34,702 nt of DNA from Streptomyces sp. MMG1533. Lineage in GTDB: Bacteria; Actinomycetota; Actinomycetes; Streptomycetales; Streptomycetaceae. Shown here in pieces: positions 1 to 7,701 of the stretch (the first letter of the stretch is position 1; each line of letters starts with the position of its first letter). Location: assembly GCF_001279775.1 (NCBI RefSeq), contig NZ_LGDG01000282.1, forward strand, positions 1-34,702, written 5' to 3'. A program made the position numbers and the translations under genes. Below the pieces are notes generated by a model. That model searched no databases. It was not told the DNA's origin and saw only the letters and a program-made list of their open reading frames with translations.

Positions 1-285
1 CTCTCCCAGCCCGCCAAGGAACTACTGGCGGAGAAGGGATACGACCCCGTGCTCGGCGCGCGGCCGCTGCGCCGCACCATCCAGCGCGAGATCGAGGACA
101 CCCTCTCCGAGAAGATCCTCTTCGGTGAGCTGCGTCCGGGTCACATCGTGGTCGTGGACACCGAGGGCGAGGGCGAGACCAAGACCTTCACCTTCAGGGG
201 CGAGGAGAAGTCGGCACTGCCCGACGTCCCGCCGATCGAGCAGGCGGCCGGTGGGGCTGGGCCCAACCTGAGCAAGGACGCGTAA
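1..285 (+). CDS. clpC: ClpC ATP-dependent protease ATPase subunit, 3' end (5'-truncated by window)
   Basis: The reading frame is open from base 1 to the TAA at 283-285, so only the last 94 residues are present. They read as the C-terminal small (D2) domain of a class I Clp/HSP100 ATPase. The segment with GYDPVLGARPLRRTIQ carries the sensor-2 GARPLRR motif, and it is followed by the EIEDTLSEKIL helix and the beta-strand end of the D2 domain. The tail ends in an acidic and Gly/Ala-rich stretch typical of actinobacterial ClpC. Known role of the family: hexameric unfoldase that feeds substrates to ClpP. The Walker motifs and N-domain lie outside the window. A strong terminator follows 29 bases after the stop, so this is the end of its transcript. 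Confidence 0.93.
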   Translation, partial: LSQPAKELLAEKGYDPVLGARPLRRTIQREIEDTLSEKILFGELRPGHIVVVDTEGEGETKTFTFRGEEKSALPDVPPIEQAAGGAGPNLSKDA

Positions 286-313
286 GCCTTACCCGCCAGA
301 AGGTACGCGCCAG

Positions 314-356
314 AAGGGGCCGCCCCGGGACTTCGGTTCCGGGGCGGCCCCTTTTT
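314..356 (+). terminator. Rho-independent terminator of clpC
   Basis: A perfect 15-bp stem (314-328 with 339-353) with a 10-base loop is followed by a run of T. It starts 29 bases after the clpC stop codon. A weaker GC-rich hairpin (416-422 with 433-439) lies just past the stop of the convergent phosphatase gene and could serve that gene on the minus strand, but it lacks a T-run. Confidence 0.92.
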
Positions 357-450
357 GTTCGGCGCCGGTTCCTCAGCACCGCCACCGGGCCCGGCAGCAG
401 CGTGAGTTGACCGCCCGGGCCCTGCGAGGAGCGGGCCCGTGCGGCGGGGA

Positions 451-1080
451 TCAGGAGAGCTGGCCGTCGTAGTCCGGCAGCTTGTACGTCTTCTCGGCGT
501 GGCCGCCCGAGAGGTCGGTGGCGCTGTTCCCGATGTTCGCGATGATCGTGTAGCCCTTGGACTCGACGTCGACGCGCTGGGCGGTCTTGTAGGCGGCGAC
601 GTCCTTGAACAGGTCGGTGAAGCTGCGGACGTAGAGGCCGGAGACCTCGTAGCCGACGTGCTCCAGGTTGTAGTCGGTCGCCGAGTAGATGATCCCGGGC
701 CGTGCCGTCACGAAGAACAGGGCGACGCCGTGCTCCTGGGCGTACTCGGCGACGTCCAGGACCGGCTGGTTGGCCGGCTGCGGGTAGCTGAAGCCGAAGT
801 CGGTCTCCAGGGTGGTGTTGTCGATGTCGAAGACGATGGCCTGCTTCTCGCCCGGCTTGGTGTTGGCTATTCGCTGCTTCAGGTAGGGCAGGGCCTGGTC
901 CATCAGGGCCTGGCAGTCCTGCTGCCAGGTCGCGTAGTCGACGTCCGCGGCGGCGGTGGCGGTCGTGGAGGTGCTCGTGGTCGTCGTCGCGGCCTCGGCG
1001 GGGACGGCCAGCGCCACGAGGGCGGCTGCGGAGACGGCGATGACGGCTGCGCTGCGCGCCCAGGGGCGTCGTCGTGTCAT
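451..1080 (-). CDS. Secreted HAD superfamily subfamily IIIB (class B-like) acid phosphatase
   Basis: The product is 209 residues. Residues 1-30 form a Sec signal peptide: MTRRRPWARS, a hydrophobic core, and AEA at the likely cleavage site. A Thr/Ser/Ala-rich linker (about 31-45) follows. The HAD motif I is VFDIDNTTLETDFG, with nucleophile and acid aspartates D85 and D87. FFVTARPG is motif II, and the C-terminal IIANIGNSATDLSGG segment carries the late conserved motif of the IIIB family. Known family role: phosphomonoester hydrolysis outside the cytoplasm. I chose the ATG at 1080 because GAGAGG lies about 10 bases upstream and the signal peptide begins there; the open frame extends further upstream, but that extension has no signal-like character. 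The gene is convergent with clpC and divergent from the M23 peptidase. The substrate cannot be read from sequence. Confidence 0.85.
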   Translation of the reverse strand: MTRRRPWARSAAVIAVSAAALVALAVPAEAATTTTSTSTTATAAADVDYATWQQDCQALMDQALPYLKQRIANTKPGEKQAIVFDIDNTTLETDFGFSYPQPANQPVLDVAEYAQEHGVALFFVTARPGIIYSATDYNLEHVGYEVSGLYVRSFTDLFKDVAAYKTAQRVDVESKGYTIIANIGNSATDLSGGHAEKTYKLPDYDGQLS

Positions 1081-1541
1081 GTGGGGGGTTCCTCTCACGT
1101 CCGGACGTTCTGTAGTTGTCGGGTGCATGTTCGTTGGTGAGGGTGGCGCGAGGGGAACCGTAGGGTTACTGGTTGGTAAGTGGCCAGAGACGTGCGTCAC
1201 ATGACGCGGTGTTTCAAAGATCGAGGATCTCGCGGCCCGGTGACATGCCGCACAGGCGATTTGTCCGTTACTAGGCGGAATAGTGGAAACCGCCATGCGG
1301 TCAAAGAGGACTAAAACGGGCTTTTGGTTGGGAACTCCCGTGCAAGGTTTGCCGTCTTGACGGGATTCATCCCTGATGGCGCTTCTGTCAATAAGCGGGA
1401 AGCTTTGGGGTCAAGTACTAGCTTTAGTCGTAGATCACTGTTTTGGGGCTTTATGGGGCTGCGGGTTACCAAGGGATGCCCCGTCCGGCGGACGCCAGTG
1501 CGTCGGACGGTTTCTCCGTCCCCGTCCCCATGAGGTTTTCG
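1081..1541. promoter_or_regulatory. 461-base divergent intergenic region with structured, AT-richer leader before the M23 gene
   Basis: No gene is apparent here. The stretch about 1296-1460 is clearly less GC-rich than its surroundings. Several inverted repeats are visible: 1274-1278 with 1290-1294, ACGGG/CCCGT around 1316-1345, and a 7-bp stem at 1481-1487 with 1504-1510 followed by TTTCT (1511-1515), about 26 bases before the M23 start. The last hairpin looks like a possible terminator or attenuator in a long 5' leader. Promoters for both divergent genes must lie here, but I cannot place them. I could not match the leader to a known riboswitch. Confidence 0.4.
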
Positions 1542-2147
1542 ATGTCCCCGCGCGTCTCGTCCCGTTCTTCCCGTATATCCGCCCTCCGCACCCGTGCGGC
1601 CGTGCTGGCCACCGGCCTTGGAGTGTCGGTCGTGCTGGGGGCCGGGGTCGCGGCAGCCGCCGACACCGGCGCGACCACGGTCGCCGTCGCCAAGACCACC
1701 GCCAAGACCGCCGCCGCCAAGAAGGCCGCCTCCTGGGTCGACCCGGTGACGAAGTACACCCTGTCCGCGAGCTTCGCCCAGTCCGGCGGCATGTGGCAGT
1801 CCACCCACAGCGGGCAGGACTTCGCCGTGGCGAGCGGCACCAAGGTCGTCGCCGCGCACGGCGGCACCGTCGTCAAGGCGGGCGGCAACGGCGCCGGCGA
1901 CGGCCCCGCGTACGGCAACGCCATCGTCATCAAGCACGGCAACGGGACGTACTCCCAGTACGCCCACCTCTCGCGCATCCAGGTGAACGTCGGTCAGGTC
2001 GTCAAGACCGGTCAGCGCATCGCCCTGTCCGGCAACACCGGCAACTCCAGCGGCCCGCACCTGCACTTCGAGATCCGTACGACCGCGAACTACGGGTCGG
2101 CCATCGACCCGGTCGCGTTCCTGCGCTCCAAGGGCGTGAAGGTCTGA
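1542..2147 (+). CDS. Secreted M23-family (LytM-like) zinc metallopeptidase
   Basis: The product is 201 residues. Residues 1-40 are a signal peptide with Arg-rich n-region, hydrophobic core and AAAA/D cleavage site. An Ala/Lys/Thr-rich linker (about 41-63) leads into one M23 domain (about 68-198). Zinc ligands of the LytM type are visible: H89 and D93 in HSGQDF, and the HxH pair in GPHLHFEI (H173, H175), with Y140-A-H142 as the catalytic histidine region. Known family role: endopeptidase cutting peptidoglycan cross-bridges outside the membrane. I chose the ATG at 1542 because GAGG at 1532-1535 is correctly spaced; a second ATG at 1530 has no ribosome site. There is no SH3, LysM or other wall-binding domain. 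The long structured leader suggests post-transcriptional control. Confidence 0.9.
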   Translation: MSPRVSSRSSRISALRTRAAVLATGLGVSVVLGAGVAAAADTGATTVAVAKTTAKTAAAKKAASWVDPVTKYTLSASFAQSGGMWQSTHSGQDFAVASGTKVVAAHGGTVVKAGGNGAGDGPAYGNAIVIKHGNGTYSQYAHLSRIQVNVGQVVKTGQRIALSGNTGNSSGPHLHFEIRTTANYGSAIDPVAFLRSKGVKV

Positions 2148-2164
2148 CAACTCCTGACGGAGTT

Positions 2165-2773
2165 CTAGGACTTCGCGGAGGACCCGCCGGTGCCCTGATG
2201 GGCCTGCGTCACCAGGCCCGTCGCGACCTCGAGGACCGCCTTGCGCTTGGCCTCGGGGTCGCCTTCGAGGTCCTGGAGGACGAACATCCCGGCGTGCATC
2301 GTGAAGATCGCACTGACGCAGCGGACCTGGTCGACCAGCTCCGCTTCCGGGTCGATGAGGATGTCGCGCATGCCGAGCATGCGGGTCTTGAAGGTCTCGC
2401 CGATGCGCAGTTCGCGTACGGTGGCCTGGTTCTCCTGCATGAAGCGGAACAGGGGCGCGGCGCCGGCCAGGGCGTCGCTGTAGCGCCGTACGATCTCCTG
2501 CTTCGTCTCCAGGGTGTGCGGCTGGCCCTTGCCCCAGTCGATCAGCTCCTCGATCGGCTGCGCCAGGTCCTCGAAGATGCTGACGAGGATCTCTTCCTTG
2601 GTCTTGAAGTGGTAGTAGAGCGCAGCCTTGGTGACGTCCAGGCGCTCGGCGATCTCGCGCAGCGAGGTCTTCTCGTAGCCCTGCTCGGCGAAGAGTTCGA
2701 GCGCGATGTCCTGGATGCGCTGGCGGGTGTTCCCGCGGCGCCGCTGCCTGGTGCCGTCCATGGTGCCGCCCAT
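2165..2773 (-). CDS. TetR/AcrR family repressor, probably of the adjacent efflux pump
   Basis: The product is 202 residues. The N-terminal helix-turn-helix is classical: RIQDIALELFAEQGYEKTS, then LREIAERLDVTKAALYYHF with the TetR signature YYHFKTKEE. The rest is a helical ligand-binding domain. I chose the ATG at 2773 because a GAGGAG ribosome site lies 5-9 bases upstream; the ATG at 2761 is less well placed. The gene is divergent from the MFS exporter, and the 135-base gap holds a 24-bp inverted repeat that overlaps the exporter promoter. By the usual logic of such pairs it represses both the exporter and itself until a ligand, probably an exported drug, binds. That role is inference from context. 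Confidence 0.92.
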   Translation of the reverse strand: MGGTMDGTRQRRRGNTRQRIQDIALELFAEQGYEKTSLREIAERLDVTKAALYYHFKTKEEILVSIFEDLAQPIEELIDWGKGQPHTLETKQEIVRRYSDALAGAAPLFRFMQENQATVRELRIGETFKTRMLGMRDILIDPEAELVDQVRCVSAIFTMHAGMFVLQDLEGDPEAKRKAVLEVATGLVTQAHQGTGGSSAKS

Positions 2774-2799
2774 CGTCGCACTCCTCGTGCTTTCCAAGA

Positions 2800-2871
2800 A
2801 CTTACTTGACGCCCGGCTAGTTGCGGGTCTACTTTCCCGAGTGTAGTCAACTAGCCGGGCGGCAAGTAAGT
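2800..2871. promoter_or_regulatory. Large inverted repeat, candidate TetR operator
   Basis: The 24-base arms 2800-2823 and 2848-2871 are reverse complements with one mismatch (A2809 against the base opposite). They are separated by 24 bases. Each arm contains TTACTTG-like and CTAGTTG-like submotifs. Within the right half, TAGTCAACTA (2844-2853) is itself a short palindrome. The element spans the predicted exporter promoter, as expected for repression. Confidence 0.75.
2806..2835 (+). promoter_or_regulatory. Candidate promoter of the MFS exporter
   Basis: TTGACG at 2806-2811 and TACTTT at 2830-2835 are spaced 18 bases apart. The -35 lies inside the left arm of the inverted repeat and the -10 in its spacer, so a bound TetR dimer would block polymerase. 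Confidence 0.5.
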
Positions 2872-2908
2872 AGCCGGCCGGGGTAAGACCCAGGGGAGTG
2901 GGGAAACG

Positions 2909-4486
2909 ATGGCGGACACGCAGACGGTCGAGACCGAGCCCGAGAAACAACCGAAGAGCGTCCGAGTGGTCCTGCTCGCGCTCATGATCACGATGATGCT
3001 CGCGATGCTCGACAACATGATCGTGGGCACCGCGATGCCGACGATCGTCGGCGAGCTCGGCGGACTCGAACACCTTTCGTGGGTCGTCACCGCGTACACC
3101 CTGGCGACCGCCGCCTCCACCCCGCTGTGGGGCAAGCTCGGCGACATGTACGGGCGCAAGGGCGCCTTCATGACCTCGATCGTGATCTTCCTGATCGGCT
3201 CCGCGCTCAGCGGCATGGCCCAGAACATGGGCGAACTGATCGGGTTCCGGGCCGTTCAGGGCCTCGGTGCCGGTGGCCTGATGGTCGGCGTCATGGCGAT
3301 CATCGGTGATCTGATCCCGCCGCGGGAGCGTGGCAAGTACCAGGGCATGATGGCCGGCGTCATGGCGCTCGCGATGATCGGCGGTCCGCTGGTCGGCGGC
3401 ACCATCACCGACAACTGGGGCTGGCGCTGGTCCTTCTACATCAACCTGCCGCTCGGTGTGGTCGCGCTCGCCGCGATCAGCGTCGTCCTTCACCTGCCGA
3501 AGAAGCGGGCGCAGGCGAGGATCGACTACCTGGGCGCCGGGCTGCTGACCGTCGGCATCACCGCCATCGTGCTCGTCACCACCTGGGGCGGCTCGGAGTA
3601 CGCCTGGACGTCCGCGCGGATCATGGAGCTCATCGGGATCGGCGTCGCCTCGCTCATCGGATTCGTGTTCTGGCAGACCAGGGCCGCCGAGCCGGTCGTG
3701 CCGCTGCACATCTTCCGCAGCCGCAACTTCACCCTGATGTCGGTCATCGGCTTCATCACCGGCTTCGTGATGTTCGGCGCGACCCTCTTCCTGCCGCTGT
3801 ACCAGCAGTCGGTTCAGGGCGCCTCCGCGACCAACTCCGGGCTGCTGCTCCTGCCGATGCTCGGCGCGATGCTCGTCACCTCGATGGTCGCGGGACGGGT
3901 CACCACGAACACCGGCAAGTACAAGGTCTTCCCGATCGTCGGCAGCGTCCTGATGGTCGTCGGGCTGTACCTGCTGTCCCTGATGGACACGGACACCTCG
4001 CGGTTCACGTCCGGTGTGTACATGGCCGTCGTCGGTCTCGGCATGGGCTGCCTGATGCAGATCACCATGCTCGTCGCGCAGAACAGCGTGGAGATGAAGG
4101 ACATGGGCGTCGCGTCCTCGTCCACCACCCTCTTCCGTACCCTCGGCTCCTCGTTCGGCGTCGCGATCATGGGCGCCCTGTTCAACAACCGCGTCCAGGA
4201 CGTCATGTCCGAGCGGGCCGGTGCGCTGGGCTCCAAGGTGACCGAGCAGTCCGCGCAGCTGGACGCGGCGAGCCTGGCGAAGCTGCCGGACGCGGTGAGC
4301 GATGCGTACAAGCACGCGGTGTCGGCCGGCACGCACTCGGCGTTCCTGCTGGGGGCCGCGGTGGCGGTGGTCGCGATGGTGGCGGCGTGGTTCGTGAAGG
4401 AGGTGCCGCTGAAGGGGGCGGGACCGAAGGCCGAGGGAGCGACGGAGGACGCTCCGGCGAAGCCGCCGGTGGTCGAGGCCGTCTGA
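2909..4486 (+). CDS. DHA2-type (14-TM) MFS drug/proton antiporter
   Basis: The product is 525 residues with about 14 hydrophobic segments. The DHA2 signature LDNMIVGTAMPTI in TM1 (34-46) and loop motif A GKLGDMYGRKG (75-85) are clear. A motif-C-like glycine-rich segment, MALAMIGGPLVGG, lies in TM5. The C-terminus ends in a cytoplasmic Glu/Ala/Pro-rich tail. Known family role: proton-motive-force-driven export of drugs or other amphiphiles across the membrane, as in EmrB/QacA and LfrA-like pumps. A GGGGA ribosome site precedes the ATG. It is divergent from the TetR gene, which likely controls it, and is followed by its own terminator. The exported compound cannot be told from sequence. Confidence 0.93.
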   Translation: MADTQTVETEPEKQPKSVRVVLLALMITMMLAMLDNMIVGTAMPTIVGELGGLEHLSWVVTAYTLATAASTPLWGKLGDMYGRKGAFMTSIVIFLIGSALSGMAQNMGELIGFRAVQGLGAGGLMVGVMAIIGDLIPPRERGKYQGMMAGVMALAMIGGPLVGGTITDNWGWRWSFYINLPLGVVALAAISVVLHLPKKRAQARIDYLGAGLLTVGITAIVLVTTWGGSEYAWTSARIMELIGIGVASLIGFVFWQTRAAEPVVPLHIFRSRNFTLMSVIGFITGFVMFGATLFLPLYQQSVQGASATNSGLLLLPMLGAMLVTSMVAGRVTTNTGKYKVFPIVGSVLMVVGLYLLSLMDTDTSRFTSGVYMAVVGLGMGCLMQITMLVAQNSVEMKDMGVASSSTTLFRTLGSSFGVAIMGALFNNRVQDVMSERAGALGSKVTEQSAQLDAASLAKLPDAVSDAYKHAVSAGTHSAFLLGAAVAVVAMVAAWFVKEVPLKGAGPKAEGATEDAPAKPPVVEAV

Positions 4487-4498
4487 CCCGACAGTGAC

Positions 4499-4536
4499 CG
4501 AAGGCCCCCGGACGGTGTCCGCCCCGGGGGCCTTCG
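4499..4536 (+). terminator. Terminator of the MFS exporter gene
   Basis: A perfect 13-bp stem (4499-4511 with 4524-4536) with a 12-base loop starts 12 bases after the stop codon. There is no clear T-run, which is common in this genus. Confidence 0.8.
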
Positions 4537-4590
4537 CCGTGCCCGGTCCGATCCCGACGCGTTGTCAGTCCCCCGTGTCACCATCGGCCC

Positions 4591-5022
4591 ATGGACAAGT
4601 TGCGGCAGTTGCGGCTGGCGAAGGACGCCATGGACCGTGACTGGGCCGACCCGGAGCTCGACCTGGAGGCGGTGGCCGCGCGGGCGGGCTACTCGCGGTA
4701 CCACTTCATACGTGCCTTCCGCGAGGCGTACGGCGAGACACCCGGCCAGTACCTCACCCACCGCCGTATCGAGCGGGCGGAGGATCTGCTGCGGACCGCC
4801 AACCTGTCCGTGACCGAGATCTGCCACCTGGTGGGCTTCAGCAGCCTGGGCACGTTCTCGACCCGGTTCAAGGCATGGACCGGGCTGACGCCCAGCGAGT
4901 ACCGGACGAAGCACGTGGGCCGCGGGGCCGCTCTCATACCCGGGTGCTACGCCATGCTCTGGGCGGGCGGGTTCCGCAGCGGCCCGGGCCGCCCACAGCG
5001 CAATTCCGGAGAAGCGGGCTGA
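4591..5022 (+). CDS. Small AraC/XylS-family HTH regulator
   Basis: The product is 143 residues and consists almost entirely of the AraC-type DNA-binding domain. The first helix-turn-helix is LDLEAVAARAGYSRYHFIRAF. The family segment GETPGQYLTHRRIERAEDLL links it to the second, SVTEICHLVGFSSLGTFSTRF, which ends in GLTPSEYR. The usual N-terminal ligand-binding domain is absent, so any sensing must be done otherwise. No ribosome site precedes the ATG; CACCAT lies 6 bases upstream and may be a weak -10 of a leaderless message. The VOC gene begins 62 bases downstream on the same strand, so this is probably a regulator-enzyme pair. Confidence 0.88.
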   Translation: MDKLRQLRLAKDAMDRDWADPELDLEAVAARAGYSRYHFIRAFREAYGETPGQYLTHRRIERAEDLLRTANLSVTEICHLVGFSSLGTFSTRFKAWTGLTPSEYRTKHVGRGAALIPGCYAMLWAGGFRSGPGRPQRNSGEAG

Positions 5023-5084
5023 CGGCACCCTTGCCTACGGTGGGAGGACCAGCCGGAACCGACCGTCACCGACAGGAGCGCACC

Positions 5085-5531
5085 GTGATCAAGGGACTCA
5101 AGATCTCGACCGTCTGGGTACTCGACCAGGACCGGGCCAAGGAGTTCTACACACAGAAGTTGGGCCTGGAGGTCCGTACGGACATGACGATGGGCGAGGG
5201 CGGGATGCGCTGGCTCACCGTCGGTTCCCCGGAACAGCCCGACGTGGAGCTCACGCTGATGGTGCCGGGCACGTCGGCGATGGACCCCGAGTCCGCCGAG
5301 ATGATCAAGAAGCTCGTGGCCAAGGGGGCGCTCGGCGCGGGCGTGCTGACCACCGACGACATCCACGGCGACTACAAGAAGCTCAAGGACCGGGGCGTGG
5401 AGTTCCTGCAGGAGCCGCAGGAGCGCCCCTACGGCACGGAGGCGCTCTTCCGCGACGACTCCGGGAACTGGTTCTCCTTCACACAGCCCCGTGAGGGCGG
5501 ACTCGACATGGACCAGGACTGGTCCGGCTGA
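5085..5531 (+). CDS. VOC (glyoxalase/bleomycin-resistance fold) family protein
   Basis: The product is 148 residues with the paired beta-alpha-beta-beta-beta modules of the vicinal oxygen chelate fold. The first module begins LKISTVWVLDQDRAKEFY and contains LGLEVRTD. The second contains LTTDDIHGDYKKLKDRGVEF and ends DDSGNWFSFTQP. The family includes glyoxalases, extradiol dioxygenases and drug-binding resistance proteins; the reaction here cannot be assigned. I chose GTG at 5085 because AGGAG (5074-5078) is ideally placed 6 bases upstream. The conserved glutamate or histidine metal ligands are only partly evident, so binding without catalysis is possible. It lies directly downstream of the AraC-type regulator and is convergent with cseC. 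Confidence 0.87.
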   Translation: MIKGLKISTVWVLDQDRAKEFYTQKLGLEVRTDMTMGEGGMRWLTVGSPEQPDVELTLMVPGTSAMDPESAEMIKKLVAKGALGAGVLTTDDIHGDYKKLKDRGVEFLQEPQERPYGTEALFRDDSGNWFSFTQPREGGLDMDQDWSG

Positions 5532-5556
5532 GCGGGCGGAAGCCCTGCCGCGAGGA

Positions 5557-6891
5557 TCACGGCAGCATCGGATAGCTCCCCGTGTTCGTCGGCGCGTGCT
5601 CCGGCAGCCACAGCACCGCCACCGCCCCCTCCGCCGGAACCTCCTCCGGCGCGCCCGCCGGCCGTACGTTGCGGAAGGTCAGGCGGGCGCCGAGCACCCT
5701 GGCCTGCCCGGCCGCGATGGTCAGGCCCAGGCCGTGGCCGTGGCCGGCCCGGTCGGTGCTGCCGGTGCGGAAGCGGCTCGGGCCCTCGGCGAGGAGGTCC
5801 TCCGGGAAGCCGGGGCCGTGGTCGCGGACCCGGATGACCCGGCCCTCGACGCTGACCTCGATCGGCGGCTTGCCGTGCCGGGCGGCGTTGGCGAGCAGGT
5901 TGAACAGCACGCGCTCCAGGCGCCGCGGGTCGGTCGTGACCTCGGACTCGTGCACCACGCGGACCTCGATCGCGGGGTCCTTCGCCGCCACCCGCCGGCT
6001 GACGAACTCGCCCAGCATGATGTCCTGCAGCTCGGCCCGCTCGGAGGCACCGTCGAGGCGGGCCACCTCCAGTACGTCCTCGACGAGCGTGCGCATGGCC
6101 TTGGCCCGGTCGAGGACCAGTTCCGTGGGGCGGCCGGGCGGCAGCAGTTCGGCGGCCGTGAGCAGCCCGGTCACCGGGGTGCGCAGCTCGTGCGCGATGT
6201 CGGCGGTGACCCGGCGCTCAGCGTCCAGCCGCTGCTGCAACGCGTCCGCCATCGCGTCCACCGCGCTCGCCAGGTCGTCGGTCTCGTCCCGTACGACCCC
6301 GCCGATGGCGTCCCGCACCCGCACGTCCGACTCGCCGCCCGCGACCTGGTTCGCCGCGGCGGCCGCCTTGCGCAGCCGGCGCGACAACTGTCCGCCGATG
6401 AGCACGCCGAGCGCGCTGCCGCCGAAGACGACCGCGATGGAGCCGATCACCAGGGCCTGGTCGAGGTCGTTGAGGATGTCCGTGCTGCGGTCGGTGAACC
6501 CGGTGTGCAGCGACAGCACATGCCCGCCCTTGACCGGCACGGCGGCCCAGATGTCCGGTACGCCGTTCGGCCGGTCCGAGACGAAGGTGGCCCGGCGCCC
6601 CTGCTCGACCTTCATCCGCAGGGACGCCGGCAGGTCCGGGTCGTCGATCTTGATGTTGGGGAAGTTCGGCCGCTGGGCCACCTCGTAGTTGCGCTGCGCG
6701 ATCTGGACGCGCTCGTCGGCCAGGTCGCGCGCGTTGTCCAGCATCGAGACCCGGGCCGCGTTGTGCACGACGAGGCTGAGCGTGATCGCCACCAGGGCGC
6801 CGACCAGCGCGATGGCCGCGCTCAGCTTCCATCTCAGTCCCGTACGAATGCCCGGAATCGTGTTGCCCGGGCGTCGAAGGTTCCCCCGCAT
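5557..6891 (-). CDS. cseC: Sensor histidine kinase CseC
   Basis: The product is 444 residues. It has an N-terminal cytoplasmic stretch, TM1 (about 23-43), an extracytoplasmic domain (about 44-146), TM2 (about 147-168), HAMP (about 169-222), HisKA with phospho-acceptor H234 in DIAHELRTPV, and HATPase_c with NLLANAARHG, DHGPGFP and GHGHGLGLT boxes. It is the fourth gene of sigE-cseA-cseB-cseC, starting 8 bases after the cseB stop. Known role in S. coelicolor: senses cell-envelope damage (for example by wall-targeting antibiotics) and phosphorylates CseB, which activates sigE. Assignment rests on operon order and on recognition of SigE; the ATG at 6891 follows AGCAGGGGT. An end-to-end comparison with CseC would settle it. 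Confidence 0.92.
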   Translation of the reverse strand: MRGNLRRPGNTIPGIRTGLRWKLSAAIALVGALVAITLSLVVHNAARVSMLDNARDLADERVQIAQRNYEVAQRPNFPNIKIDDPDLPASLRMKVEQGRRATFVSDRPNGVPDIWAAVPVKGGHVLSLHTGFTDRSTDILNDLDQALVIGSIAVVFGGSALGVLIGGQLSRRLRKAAAAANQVAGGESDVRVRDAIGGVVRDETDDLASAVDAMADALQQRLDAERRVTADIAHELRTPVTGLLTAAELLPPGRPTELVLDRAKAMRTLVEDVLEVARLDGASERAELQDIMLGEFVSRRVAAKDPAIEVRVVHESEVTTDPRRLERVLFNLLANAARHGKPPIEVSVEGRVIRVRDHGPGFPEDLLAEGPSRFRTGSTDRAGHGHGLGLTIAAGQARVLGARLTFRNVRPAGAPEEVPAEGAVAVLWLPEHAPTNTGSYPMLP

Positions 6892-6899
6892 ACCCCTGC

Positions 6900-7607
6900 T
6901 CAGGCCTTCAACTTGTAGCCGAAGCCGCGGACCGTCTCGATCCGGTCCTGGCCGATCTTCGTACGCAGGCGCTGCACATGGACGTCGACGACCCGCGTGT
7001 CACCGCCCCAGCCGTAGTCCCACACCCGCTCCAGGAGTTTGTCGCGCGAGAGCACCGTGCCCGGCGCGGAGGAGAACTCGAGGAGGAGCCGCATCTCGGT
7101 GGGGGTGAGCGCCACCGGCTCTCCGGACCGGCGCACCTCCATGCCCTCGGTGTCGATCTCCAGTTCGCCGAAGGTCAGCAGTCCGCCGCCGGTCGCCGGG
7201 GCGCCGGAGTCGTCCGCACGGTCGCCGCCGCTCGCGTGTCCGAAGCGGCGCAGCACCGCGCGTATCCGGGCGACCAGGACCGCGCCGTCGAAGGGCTTGG
7301 TCACGTAGTCGTCGGCGCCCGCCTCCAGGCCCAGCACGACGTCGATCGAGTCGGCGCGCGCGGACAGCATGATCACCGGGACGGTCGACTCGTCACGGAT
7401 GCGGCGGCACAGCGACACCCCGTCGAGGCCCGGGACCATGACGTCCAGCAGGGCGATGTCGGGGCGGTCCGCGCGGAACGCCTCCAGGCCCGACAGCCCG
7501 TCGGGCATGGCCGTGACCGCGAAGCCGTCCCGCTCCAGGGCGAGCTGGGTGGCCTCGCGGATGACGTCGTCGTCCTCGACGAACAGAACGTGGGTCTGGT
7601 CTGCCAT
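6900..7607 (-). CDS. cseB: OmpR-family response regulator CseB
   Basis: The product is 235 residues. The receiver domain (about 6-120) has the acidic pocket E11-D12-D13, phospho-acceptor D55 in ALLDVMVPG, and the conserved lysine in YVTKPF (K104). A Gly/Ala/Asp-rich linker separates it from the winged-helix DNA-binding domain (about 140-235), which has LTPTEMRLLLEF and VDVHVQRLRTKIG. Known role: activates transcription of the sigE operon when phosphorylated by CseC. I chose the ATG at 7607, where the receiver begins; the open frame continues 42 codons upstream without conserved features. It is separated from cseA by 94 bases, the largest gap inside the operon. Confidence 0.94.
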   Translation of the reverse strand: MADQTHVLFVEDDDVIREATQLALERDGFAVTAMPDGLSGLEAFRADRPDIALLDVMVPGLDGVSLCRRIRDESTVPVIMLSARADSIDVVLGLEAGADDYVTKPFDGAVLVARIRAVLRRFGHASGGDRADDSGAPATGGGLLTFGELEIDTEGMEVRRSGEPVALTPTEMRLLLEFSSAPGTVLSRDKLLERVWDYGWGGDTRVVDVHVQRLRTKIGQDRIETVRGFGYKLKA

Positions 7608-7701
7608 CCGGTCGCTCTCTGCTCTCGGTCCTTGTGTCGTCTCGCTACCAGGTGATCGGTTCAGGCACCCCGATCGGTTCACACCGTCTTCGACGGGCGG
7701 C

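Noticed and set aside
1296..1540. ydaO (c-di-AMP) riboswitch upstream of the M23 gene
   Set aside because: The characteristic CCGAATCC and GACAGCTAACC-type blocks are not present, so only an unassigned structured leader is reported.
2165..4336. Open minus-strand frame of 723 codons across the MFS gene
   Set aside because: Upstream of 2773 it is the shadow of the exporter gene: low-complexity, Arg/His/Asp-rich, and without family motifs. Only the TetR part is real.
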